Source: Petrosia ficiformis
Taxonomy: Eukaryota > Porifera > Demospongiae > Haplosclerida > Petrosiidae
Length of the DNA: 64,000 bases
Reading direction: 5' to 3'
Assembly (NCBI GenBank): GCA_947044365.1
Contig: OX345649.1
Location: 2,989,930 to 3,053,929, forward strand
In this document: positions 34,446-46,188 of the stretch, in pieces
How positions within the stretch are numbered: the stretch's first letter is position 1
Layout: each line of letters opens with the position of its first letter
Notes under the pieces: model-generated
What the model saw: the letters and a program-made list of their open reading frames with translations, nothing else
Told to the model about the DNA's origin: nothing
Databases searched by the model: none
Made by a program: the position numbers and the translations under genes

Positions 34446-37002
34446 ATCTTAAAGGTGACCATTGTACATGCTTATGGATACTAATATACCTTTGTAAAGT
34501 GAATTTAACAAATTTCTACACATACTGCATTAACCCATAAAGTACAGATTAAATATAGTCTCGAGGCCAGACGTTCGTGACTCTTCCTGCATCTAACGAA
34601 GCAAGGGTTTTACATCACTGGCTGTCTTAACGACTCCTCTTTCCAGCAAAGCAAGTTAGAAGCTTTGAACATGTATACTTCGAAAGTTATGAAGCTGACA
34701 ATGGGCAAGAAAGTCGTTAGGTGTGGCTTCTTTCAGTCTTCCAGACTCTTCCTGCAGCAAGAGTTTTACATCACTGGCTGTCTAAACGACTCCTCTTTCC
34801 AACAAAGCAAGTTAGAAGGTTTGAATATGTAACATAAAGATTTGTTGCAAAACAATATAATCACTATTTCATATAAACAATTGTTGCAAAACATTATTTC
34901 GTGTACAATTGTTGCAAAATAATTATAATACAAATAAATATAATAGTGAAAATCAAACTTGAATTTTTTCCTCCAAAAACATAACCAGATATCTTATAAA
35001 TGAAGTAATAAATACTTATATAATGTTCACAACTAAAATGTTAATGTACACCACCCAAACAATTATAATTACTATTGTAAATGTTTTGGTTATATAATAG
35101 TATATATATCCACTACATAGCTACAAACTATATATTATAATTATGTTCATTTATATGAGTCTTTGAACTTCTGAATTATAATTATAGCAACTGGGGAGGG
35201 TCATGCAACATTCAGTTGCTCTATATTTTATTGAAAATGTTTTTATTATTCTTGTTCATATTAGTTCTAGTACCCAAGAACTAGAACAACACTAATACAT
35301 TCATATTGAGAGTTCATAACTGCAGGAGACCTAGATTCTATACAACACAATAATTTATGCAGAAATACCAAATAAGAAATGCATTTGAGAATCTTAATAA
35401 ATTATTTGCGCGTGCAATATCTGCTCTTATAAACATTTATTGTAGTTCATTTTAGCAACTAGTATCATACTGATTTCAAAAAATAATACACACTTACTAA
35501 TAAACTGAAACTAATATCTAAATTACCAGGTTTTATGGATGTTACATAATCATATATATTACAATATATAAATTTACAAACACTGAGATATTTGCTTTGT
35601 TTATAGCAATCATTTTCATGATTCTGCTCAGTGTACGAGGTTTAACTACAATAGTAAACTGAGTAGATGCACTCAGTAACACTATATCTTGTTATCATAT
35701 TAAGCCTTTTGTGAGATAAACATTTGCTAACATATTTTCAAAACTCCAACATACTAGAGTCTCATTCACAAATTTGATTTCAGTATTACGAGAAAGTTTG
35801 ATGTGTAATTATTGGTTGAGTACGTTAATTTTATAAAATTGTCATAATTTGTAACAAGTAACTATAATATTGTCATTGAGTTTCAGCCACAAGAAAGTCA
35901 TCCGTAATGATTATTGGTTGTTACAATCAATCATAGGGATACTATTTTCTCATTATAGTAGAAATAATATATTTTTATATAATTATATATAAATTATTTT
36001 GAAGAAAAACAGAATTATTCAATTATTATTTGAATTATATAAAATTGTCAGCATAACCAACTATTGTGAAGTGCATATAACATTTTTGAAATACAAGTGT
36101 TTCACTGATAATAATAAGGATTGGTCAAAAAGGAATGCAAAATGGATGTTATACTGTACAAATCACTAAATTACTTGGTTCATCATGAAATTTAATTATG
36201 AAATTCTGAGAAACTGTCAGCAAAACAAAGTATTGTAAAGTGATCTTCCTGTTACCAAGAAAACAGAATGTGACGTATAAGAATTGTTCATAATTATGTA
36301 TTGACATCCTGCTTTTAAGGATGCATTGATAAATATGTGGATGTGACTTCATTAGTTGATCATTAAATCATCCACCCATTATTCTATTGAAGAATTTTGT
36401 AAGTTCAGAATAGAACTGTACTTTATTTACAAGCTTGGCAAAGTAACAATTCATTCCTAGAAACATAATATTTTAATGTGTCAACATAACTCCATATTTG
36501 GTAAATTATAATCAAATGTCACACAACATATAATTATAGCATTATTATGTTCAGGCTAGTTCTTCTATCATTAAACCAATAAAATCATTTTATAAAATAA
36601 TGAACATCTAAGTAATGAAACACACATATGATCATATAATACTTGTATTTTGCTATTTACTGTAAATACTCATGTAGGGTACCAGTAATATGAAAGTGGC
36701 GAGTTTAACCTCAATTCCTTGGTCATAAGGTTAACTAATAATCCTATTTCAATCAAAATTCCCAAAAAGTAAAGTATTTGTACAGATATGCACAAATACA
36801 TACATAATTATACAGGCATATGAACAAGTACATGTACATGTACATTTCATGGTAAATTAAATTGGGAAGCGACTCTTAGTACTCTTAGTTCATAGTACAT
36901 CTAAAGGTAAATATCTTCTTTTCAGTCAAAATGTCAAAATGTACTTGTACATACACCTTATCTTACTTGTACTCAAATGTACATACCCCGTACTTGTACA
37001 TG

Positions 37003-37058
<56 letters not shown>

Positions 37059-37077
37059 ATATATATATATATATATG

Positions 37078-37345
37078 TAGTATGATGGTGACATCATCAC
37101 TTTGATGTGGTGAATTCTATATAAAATATTATTGTATATAGACCTTTCATGTGCACACTATGCAGGAGATGTCACCATCATACAATATATATATATATAT
37201 ATATATGTAATATATATAGTATGCTAATAGGTCCTATATACTGCATATAGGACCCTCATTTTGTGTCCTCGGATGTGATATAGCCCTTGCAGGCTTGGGC
37301 TATATCACATCCTCGGACACAAACTTAGGTCCTATATTTTGTATA
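37078..37345. repeat. Inverted copy of the 7530-7800 repeat
   Basis: Block order gatggtgacatcatc, gaggtcctatat-type and gatgtgatatagccc is the reverse complement of 7530-7800. It sits where GPN3 exon 2 would be in unit 3, so its insertion or an associated deletion removed that exon. Confidence 0.75.
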
Positions 37346-37723
37346 TATATATAAGTGGACTAGATAATATATATATAATTATTAATAAGTAACTGCCATA
37401 CTAGTGTGGTTCAATAATCTATTTGGGACACCGAATAATAATTTTCCTTGTAATTGCAATATTGTAGTTTTAGATTTGGCAATTTCATTTTTGTTTTTGT
37501 TAGAGTAATTTCAATGCATTGTAAATATTTCACAGTTTCTAACTTGACTAACAGATTGGAGATTTAATGGCAACCCCACAACCATTGGAATTGTAAATTG
37601 TGATAATTATGTGGTGTTAACTCCCTCGCCTTTCTACTTGCTCATAGTAGAGAGGTGTGGCTCACATCGGCAACGTAGACTACAAAAACAACTCATTTTG
37701 CACACACTTTCATTATTTCAAAA

Positions 37724-40700
37724 ATGAGTAAAGCAGCAAAAGATAAAGTACAGATTGATCGCTATGTTATATCAGCGAAAATACTTGGAAAAGAGAAGCG
37801 ACAAAACGGAAAGAATTCTAAGGTTTAATAGTACAGAAGAAAGATGAATCATCATTTCAAAACATTTCTTTGTTTTGCAGGAGCAGGAATTTGCTATTGA
37901 TGTCATTCTGTCTGATGAAAGCCAGTACACTGTATATAGATCAATGAAGGATATTGTCACTTTCCATGTAATTAAGTATTAAAATGATTAGTTTGTTACA
38001 TTTTATTATTTGTGCATCACAGAAAAAACTAACGAGTCGTTATCCAGTGGAGGCAGGTCATTTTAGTGATAAAGAAAGAGTCATTCCAGAATGCCCAATA
38101 AAGAAAACACCATTTGGGTTTCGACAAGTTCTTAGTGATGAAAAAAGTTTCAGTAAAGTACTGAACTCCTATATCAAGGTAAATAGAATGAATATTGTTC
38201 CTCATGCTGTAGTGTTGAATGATTCTCTTTCAATTTCAGGAACTTCCTGCTCTTCCACAAAAAATGATTAAATCAGATGTTTTTCAACAATTGTTTACAC
38301 TCTTGCCTTCTGATATCGATGTGCCATTACAGAAGTATGTATTATACTATTACTGAAAATAGTGAACTTGTTATTTCATCCAGTTCACCAACTATATTCA
38401 CCTAATTTTACCATACAATAACTATTTTAACAATGTAATATCCTTGCATGCAAGCACTTAAAATGCAAGTCGCAAATAAAATTGTGTTCATAAATTTAAA
38501 GTTTATGCAATCTACTTTGTTATGTAGGAAAATTGTTAAAGAAAAGAAATATGAACCAGTAATGAGTAAGTACTACTTCAATTTTTAGAACAGTCAAATG
38601 ACTTTATATATTTTTATTAGATGGTGATGGCGGAGAGATTAGCAGTCCAATTTTTCTCAAGTCTTATATTACTCTAGCAGATTTTAAATCAGCTGGGTCT
38701 ACTAAATTTAGCTTTAAAAAAGACACAATTGTCCAAGTTGTTCAGAAAGAATCAAAAGGTCTCACTTCCAATATATCTAATGTATTAAATGTGAAGTATT
38801 ATTTTTTTTATATTGTTGCATTTATAGGTTGGTGGCTAGTAGACATACAAGGTATGCTTGGCTGGGCTCCTGCCTCTTTCTTGGTCCCTGTTGATAAAGA
38901 TGACATAGAAAATGAATTTGAAGAGAATGATGCTCTAATTGGTACAGAAAAAGGTAATATACAGCATCTATCAATTGTATGATAGATAGTTTGTAATAAT
39001 AATTGACTATTATTCTAATGTGTCTAGCATTTAATTTCTATACTCTTCCTTTTTAGTTGGTGCTCGATATATCAGTACATCAGCCTATCAAGCAAGCAGG
39101 GATGATGAATTAAGTTTTGTGAAAGGTGCTGTTGTTAGGGTGATAAAGAAATACATAGATGGGTGGTGGTTGGTGAGATACAATGGTGAAGAAGGGTTTG
39201 CACCTGCTATCAAGTTTACCAAATTTGATAAGAGACAAGCAACTGCTTATGTGAAAGGGGTAAGTCAATGGGCATTGATAATATAATATTGTCTATGTAT
39301 ACATCACAGTAAAAGTTATTTTTAACTAAATATAATACTCATGTATTTTTGCAGTAACAAGATATATGAAAGCAACGTTAGATGGTTGTATATGAAATAT
39401 AAGATATTATAGGTATATATATAGGGGAATAACAATACTGTAAAACTAAATAGTTAATACCGGTAATTAGTACAGTTGGTTATTATTAGTTAGTTATTCA
39501 GGATGTATACATAGCTACTTTGTATGAAGCAGTATAATTTTAGAGTGTTGTCTACTCATATTTCATGCCAACAATTAGTTTACTATTAATTTTTGCAGTG
39601 ATATGGTATATTTATGCAGATGCCAACTTTTGATCACTGTAACTGAAGTAACCATTAGTTAAACTCTAAATTCTAATTAATAAGGTGAAAAATGCTGGTA
39701 GTCACTGGGAATCAAACCCAGGACCACTGACTTCAGCATTAGTGCTCTTATCACTGAGCTATGACAATCAGACAATCATCAGCACTTCATGTATACTGCA
39801 GAAGTGGTACTGAATGCTTCAGTCATGCACAAGGTACACTATATATGTGCCATCAGAACATAATTAGGGAACATTACTGAATCAGGAGTAAAGCCATACA
39901 GTACCAGTTGTGCAGTATACACAGCAGTGCTGATGGTTGTCTAGTTATCAAAGCTCAGTGATAACAACAATGATGGCTGAAGTTAGTTTCCTTCCCAATG
40001 ACTACCACCATTTTTCACTTTCCTCTTTCAGCCTTCTTAAGTGTTCATTTTTTGTGTGAGGCGAGATTAGGAAAGCATTGTTCAGTTATTTTAACATTAA
40101 CTCATAATAATAATATTTTTGCATTCAGAAGCAAACTCTCAATGACAAACTCTTACTTAATATCCTTCTCATGTGATTATTTCCTTAGATTAAGCGGAAT
40201 TTTGTCAAACGTAAAAGCACTAATGTTCTACCTACTATGAAAACGAATTGGTAAATATATGATTAATCATTCAACAATAATCAGTTTTAATTGTTGTTCA
40301 TGCAGGCAAGTAGATAAAAAGACCCATCAGGGAGAAAAATGCAAACGTTTAGCATTGTACCAATGCCTGTCAACATTTATAGGCAGAGAAGATAAATTTG
40401 AAATCAGTAGTCTTAATAAAGGAGACACAGTTAAGGTGCTGGAGAAGAAACACCATGGATGGTGGTATGTACAAGATCAACATGGTCGTTCAGGGTGGGC
40501 CCCTGCAACTTACTTTCAGACTATCTATGATCCTTCTCCTGATCATGTTAAGGGAGATGAAATTGTTGGTAAGAGATATGTATTTGGTTATCATACATAT
40601 TGCTAAATATGAGTCCTTCTTGTTCATTGAAAAAATAATAGTTTAATTTTACACAAACAAATCATACATTATTACACTAAACGTATACTTTTTAGATTGT

Positions 40701-42458
40701 TCATGTGTGTGTATAAGTGATCATTAAATTTTACAATGTCATTTGCCACAAGTAGTAAGTGGGAATAGTTTTTCTTGACTGAACAGTTTGACAAAGTTGT
40801 ATTACACTTTTGGACTATCACTTCATTCTCTATCACATAGGTTCAGTACATTCTGTTGTGCATTCCTTTCTTAGTCAGAGAGAGGATGAGCTAACAGTGG
40901 AGGAAGGTGAAAAAGTACTAGTGATAGGGGTATCAGATGATGGATGGTGGATGGTGAGACAAATAGACAATCCACTGATGCAAGGATTGATACCATGTCT
41001 GTGTCTTAAGAAGGAAGAGGAGATGGATGAACTACAAACATCTAGTAATGGTGAAAATATAACTTCAACACAAGAAGGTATAATATATCTCTTTAATCTC
41101 AGCATAATTAATATACATAATTGTTTACATGTTAGTCAGTAATAGTGTTGGATCTGACAATTCAATTGGAATATCTAGAGAAAGCTTGGTCCAACCAGAA
41201 GAACTTGAAGACTGCTATGTAGTTGCTTCTGATTATTCTAAGAAAGAAATTGATGAAATAGATGTGTTTGAAGGCGAGATTGCATGTATTATTGACAGCA
41301 GTCAAACAGGTAACATCCCTTGTTCAATTATGTCATGAAAATATTAATAACACCTTCATTTCACCAGATATTTGGTACGTGAATGTTAATGGAAAGGAGG
41401 GATGGATTCCATCAGATGTACTACGTCCATTGTCAGATGATGAACTAATTGATACTGATAATGATCCATTGTCACCATATCCAACAGTGTCATTACCACT
41501 TCATCCAGGTTCAGAAATTGTACCTGAATCTGAAGTTGCATCACTTCCACCTCGTCCAGTCTCTGAAATAGTATCATTACCTCCTCATCCTATCATGTCA
41601 ACACCTTTGTCAGATAATAAAGGTTTGAAGATATTTAAGAGTCAATATTCAATATGTACAGAGATCAATAATTATGATTATACATAATTTAGATAGAAAA
41701 CTGCATTTATTGTAATGCTGTTTTAATAACATTTTAGAGAGTTCATTCATATATAATATATATATAAAGCCTTATAATCTAGTTACATAATGTTAGTTCA
41801 CAAATCTCACAATATCCTACTAATAATTGGTCTTGTTTTATCATTTATTGTTTAGATTCTGATAGTCCAATAGATTTTGACTCACATTCCAATCATCATG
41901 TTCTGAACACAAAACAGCAAACACCACAAAGTTCTATATCCAGTGAAGACAAGACACAAAATTGTTAGTTACATTATAATTACTATATATGTACAGTACA
42001 AATTATTATGCAGAATACAAATATTATATGCAATTCTAGATTTTGAGAAATAGGACAATGATTCCTATAATTGTTATGATCATAATAAATATATAATAAT
42101 TGAAGGCTCAGAAAAAAAATTATTTAAATTAATACAAAGCAAATGGTGACTACATACACACACTATCAAATAGGAAATTTTTCTTCTGCATTGTTTGCAT
42201 TTTTTCTAGTATATTTCACATTAGTCTCTCAACCATCAATATACAACCTTTTATTGTAATGATATGTTTTCTTCTCCAGCTATTATTATTATTGCTATAC
42301 AAAGTGAAGATGAGTCATTGGAAGAATCATTTGAAGAATTAGAAAGAGCTGCAGCAGAAGCTGAGCGTCTTGCAAATGAAGCGAATGAAAAAGCTAACAT
42401 TCTCCGAAAGAAAGCAGAAGACATCAGGAAACGCAATTCAATGAATTTATCATCATGA
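37724..42458 (+). CDS. PX plus five-SH3 adaptor, copy 3 (intact)
   Basis: Exons: 37724-37822, 37881-37967, 38023-38178, 38240-38334, 38528-38565, 38621-38758, 38828-38953, 39057-39259, 40189-40250, 40306-40568, 40841-41077, 41136-41309, 41368-41622, 41856-41963, 42280-42458. They sum to 2220 bp, giving 739 aa, with no frameshift at the ggatggt run in exon 11. Domain order is PX, SH3-1 to SH3-5, a His/Pro-rich linker and a charged helix, as in copy 1. It is the most diverged full copy: exon 1 ends KRQNGKNSK, exon 4 is 3 bp shorter, and the last exon adds four residues (SFEE-type) to the helix. The exon 1 donor is gtttaa rather than gttaat. The same Ser replaces the lipid-site Arg in the PX domain. 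Confidence 0.9.
39685..40018. mobile_element. Inverted pair of tRNA-like sequences in copy 3 intron 8
   Basis: Ends gtgaaaaatg and catttttcac enclose two head-to-head tRNA-like arms. The left arm, read on minus (39701-39768), has an A-box-like tagctcagtgataagagc and a B-box-like gggtttgattccc, and can form an acceptor stem with mismatch. The right arm on plus repeats agctcagtgataac but is decayed. It looks like a foldback SINE/MITE derived from a tRNA. Confidence 0.7.
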
Positions 42459-42639
42459 TTGTCTAATGACTGAGGCTTTTAAAACAAAATTAAATAAAAC
42501 AGTTGTACTAGTATTATACATTTATGTTAAAGTATTAAATTCAACAAATAATTATTACACATAAAATTTGATTTATATAATTTTATTACAATTATCATGA
42601 TTATATATTTTTTATAAAGCCGTGTACTAATATAATGAT

Positions 42640-42720
42640 AAATTTGCTTGAGATAACTCAATCTACAATCTCTTTTATTTGTTTCTGTTTGTCTTCAAAT
42701 CCTAAAGAGGAATATATCTC
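42640..42720 (-). pseudogene. Relict of MTBP last exon (unit 3)
   Basis: The aatctacaatctctttta to cttcaaatcct block is again the complement of the MTBP terminal exon with the same internal loss as in units 1 and 2. A shared deletion suggests these three units descend from one already damaged copy. Confidence 0.65.
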
Positions 42721-43589
42721 AATAATATGATACTGTTTTGTGGGTACTAATTTAAAGTGAAGTCAACATAATTGCTACTTTGAAATACAAGTGTCTGGTC
42801 AAAAAGGAATGCAAAACGGATGTAATGTTTTACTGTATAAATCATTAAATTCGTTACAAAATTTAAATTCTGAGAAACTGTCAACTATTGTAAAGTGATC
42901 TTTCTGTTTCCAAGATAACAGAATCTGAGGAATGTGGAGTATAAAATTAAATCAGGAAATTGATCTGTTCAATATTGTCATAACTCATAAGCTTTCAAGT
43001 ATACATTGATAAAAATGTAAATGGCTTCATTTGTTGATTAATAAATATAGCGTAGTGTCAGTTACATAACTGCAAAAAGAATTTAGTTATGTGTTTCATA
43101 ATAATTATGCCTTTCATAATAATTATGTCTATACAGAAGCCATTAACTTCTCATTCTGTTGAGAGCTTCTGAGAACAGAACTAGTTGTTGTACTTCGGGA
43201 ATAAGTCGCTTGTTATAATAGCAATTCATTCTTAGAAACATTTAATATGTCATCATTGGGAATGTCAACATAACTCCATGTTTGGTAAATTGAATCAAAT
43301 ATCACACAACATATCAATATCATGATCAGGCTAGTTCTTCTATCAAAATAAAATTTTATAATCAAATGTGTATGATGATTATAAAAGTATTGAAACACAT
43401 ATATCTCTATAACTACTTGTATTTTGCTATTTACTTATGACCAGTAATATGAAAGTGGTTAGTTTAACCTCATTGTCATCATGACCTTGTTTGCACACTC
43501 TAATTATTATTATTATATTCGATAGATCATTTTATAACTAAAACAGTAACTAGAATGTTTGTTGACTGTATAATACTACAAGTAGAAGG

Positions 43590-43685
43590 AATGGATGTAG
43601 GAGTCAATAAATGGTATAAATCTGTAGTAATCAGAGAAGGTCCTGGGTTTAAATCCTTTTCTAGACACATTTCTCTTAATATAAT
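43590..43685 (+). repeat. tRNA-like SINE fragment
   Basis: Contains agagaaggtcctgggtttaaatcc, the same B-box-bearing phrase as in the inverted pair at 47030-47264. It gives short open frames on both strands that are not genes. Confidence 0.5.
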
Positions 43686-43727
43686 ACCAACTATTATATT
43701 AAACAACATTGTTAATTCAATAATCAC

Positions 43728-43837
43728 CTGCTTTGACAGGATGATCAAAATGTTCTGCTGCAGGGTGCAAATTGATGACTCTAACAGTCCATTTTACAAC
43801 TGAACAGTGCTTCTACAATATTACTGCAATGAGTATA
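43728..43837 (-). pseudogene. Decayed GPN3 exon 2 (unit 4)
   Basis: Matches GPN3 exon 2 but has a 1-nt insertion (cttctacaa in place of cttcacaa on plus) that shifts frame, and the acceptor side is altered. Confidence 0.8.
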
Positions 43838-44059
43838 AAAAAATAAAAATGAAATTGCTTACTTAAATCAAGAACTACAACTTTGTACCACCCATAATTT
43901 GTATTTTATATTAAAACAATGAAAACTATTAGTCCTAAATAGATTATTCAATCACACTAGTATGTAATCATACTATTGCTAATTAGGTTATTATGTACTA
44001 AGTTGACAATAGTTCAATCATTTGTAAATAAAAAACAAGTGTATATAGAGAAAAAAAAC

Positions 44060-44496
44060 ATCCCTATGATTGCTTTACAGATTTAAGTGAAGATAAAAGT
44101 ATCCTTATGACTGCTTTGTGGTGTCCAGAATTCAGTAATCATGGCTGACTTTATCAAGCATGAAAGACAACAGCTTAATATAGTTATTATTTTGATTATC
44201 TACTCTCCTGACCTTTCAAAGGACCTTGTAGAACTTTAGGAATATATTTCAGGCAGAATAGCTAGCTATTAGTTACAGTTTCTACGTAAGCTCAACAGCT
44301 TTCTTTCTGCTGGTGTGTAGATCTTGATTGTGCGTTCTTTTACGCGCCACGCCCATTAATTGACCGAGCCCCCGGGAATGATGTAACTTCCTTAACTACG
44401 TATACAACCCATACTCGCGTAGGTGACACAAACATATAATTATATATAATATATATATAAACATACATCGAACCCGTGGGAAAGCAATCATAGGGA
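44060..44496 (+). mobile_element. CATCCCTATGATTGC MITE family, near full copy
   Basis: Left end atccctatgattgcttt and right end aaagcaatcatagggat are inverted terminal repeats. A second left-end-like phrase (tatccttatgactgcttt) follows at 44098. The interior has ttacgcgccacgcccattaa. Confidence 0.85.
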
Positions 44497-44887
44497 TGGC
44501 CCTACGGACCATAATAAAATATTTTACAGTTTCTAACTTGACTAATGGTTTGAGATTTAGTGGACACAAGCAAGGCCGGAATTTTGGTTGTTAGTAAAAC
44601 AGTGTGCATGGGGATGCCACTAACTGGGGAAATGAAGTTCGGCATCCCTACACTGAGACCTAATAATCCCTGCATATTTATCCTAAGGAATTCCGTTATC
44701 CCATGACACTTGCCTAAGAGAATTAGGTGCCCCATCTCAATATACTGGAGCATGTAACATTCTCCTAGTAGTGGCAACATCATTGATTGTAGGGTCTAGT
44801 GTCTATGTGGGCAATACATGAATTTTACTTGGGGGTGCAAATCTCCTAGGGGTGTTAAACAACCCTAGTGAAATTTTTTTGGAGCTG

Positions 44888-45046
44888 CCACATACCCTAG
44901 TCTCATGTAGCCAGATCCTTCCCGCTGCAAGCGAGAGGAAGGGTCTGGAAAATGCCTATACATTAACATGTGTTATTAGGCTTCGTAAATGCTTACCAGA
45001 CCCTTCCTCTCACTTGAAGTGGGATGGGTCTTGCTGCATGAGAAAC
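44888..45046. mobile_element. Degenerate TAGTCT-family MITE
   Basis: The left tagtctcatgtagccagatc and right ggatgggtcttgctgcatga are imperfect inverted ends of the same family as 14382-14611. An inner aggaagggtctgg / ccagacccttcct stem is still visible. Confidence 0.6.
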
Positions 45047-45399
45047 CTGTAAACTATGACATCAGGTATCAAGTACTCATATTTTACATGCACATAAAAA
45101 AGTTTTAACTACGTAATAGTTATACCATACCTCCAAGTGTCATATATAGTCACTGTGATGACGTCAGGGTGTGGTGTCATCATTGTGAATTCCATGTGTG
45201 TATGAGGAGGTACGCTAGCATGAAAACAATGCATAAAAGTATCTTTGTTATGTGGAATATTTTTTTCCAGTACTTTTGACCTGGTCTATGGATCTGCTCC
45301 TCGTCTTGGAAAGAAAAGGCAAATGCTTAACTGTTGATTGTAAAACACTATGATGCGGTTGGTACCAACATTTCTCCTAATGATTATAATTTTGTATTC

Positions 45400-45865
45400 A
45401 CAAGTAAACTCTTAATGACAAACTCTTACTTAATATTCTTCTCATGCAATTATTTCTTTACGTGGAATTTTGCCAAATGTAAAAGTACTGTTGTTTTATC
45501 CACCATGAAAATGAATCAGTAAGTGCATGTTTAATCATGCATGAAAAACTGCTTTTAATTGTTGTTCATGCAGGTATGCAGATAAAAAGACCCACAAATG
45601 CAAAAGCTTAGCACTGTACCAATGCCTCTCAACATTTATAGGCAGAGAAGATAAATTCCAAATCAGAAGTCTTAATAAAGGAGACACAGTGCAGGTGCTG
45701 GAGAAAAAACACCATGGATGGTGGTATGTACAAGATCAACATGGTCGTTCAGGGTGGGCCCCTGCAACTTACTTTTAGACTATCTATGATCTTTCTCCTT
45801 ATCATGTTAAGGGAGATGAAATCGTTGGTAAGAGATATGTATTTGGTTATCATACATATTGCTAA
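45400..45865 (+). pseudogene. PX-SH3 copy 4 relict (exons 9-10 only)
   Basis: The exon 9 equivalent lacks its AG acceptor (tttctttacgtgg). Exon 10 (from about 45574) still reads LYQCLSTFIGREDKF and HGWWYVQDQHGRSGWAP but ends at an in-frame TAG (45776-45778), where other copies have CAG. Exons 1-8 and 11-15 are gone, yet the 3' flank (46020-46190) matches that of copies 1-3, so both sides of the gene were deleted around this piece. Confidence 0.88.
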
Positions 45866-46188
45866 ATATGAGATGTTGGGAATAAAATAAATTAATGTTT
45901 GAAGGTGATCATACCAATCATGTATGTAATACATTAATTTCACATACTAAATTCACAATTCAAATTCAATAACTACATGATTAAGATTATCTTGATTATT
46001 TGACACAACAAATGAAATAAACTAAAGCAAAATTAAATACAGTACTAACAGTTAACATTTATTATTGTTTGTGTGATGTTAAAATATTAAAATAATAATA
46101 TACATAAAATTTGAAAGAATTATAATTTTTTGGTTGCAATAATTATTATTATAATTATACAAAAATAAAGAATAAAGCTGAACGTTTA

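Larger units (their letters stand above)
34205..37723. other. Between copy 2 and copy 3: duplication junction
   Basis: The left part continues the copy 2 3' flank. A direct repeat of about 90 bp occurs at 34577-34675 and 34743-34832 (gactcttcctgca ... gcaagttagaag). From about 35530 to 36500 the sequence resembles GPN3 intron 2 (10.9-13.7 kb). An (AT)n run (37005-37075) and the inverted repeat copy (37078-37345) replace GPN3 exon 2, of which only the aagtggactag edge remains (37353). GPN3 exon 1 is reduced to a deleted remnant near 37636 (cctttctacttgctcat). Confidence 0.65.
42780..45380. repeat. Unit 4 left part: degraded GPN3 5' duplicate
   Basis: Matches GPN3 intron 2 and exon 2 DNA to about 43840, is broken by a MITE (44060-44496), then resumes as 44520-44860 matching about 14085-14660. 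GPN3 exon 1 and PX-SH3 exons 1-8 are missing. Confidence 0.7.

Noticed and set aside
39701..39768. Functional tRNA gene on the minus strand
   Set aside because: The acceptor stem has mismatches, and the sequence is one arm of an inverted repeat element, so it is treated as tRNA-derived repeat.
43527..43803. Overlapping frames on both strands
   Set aside because: They cross a tRNA-like repeat fragment and the decayed GPN3 exon 2 copy.
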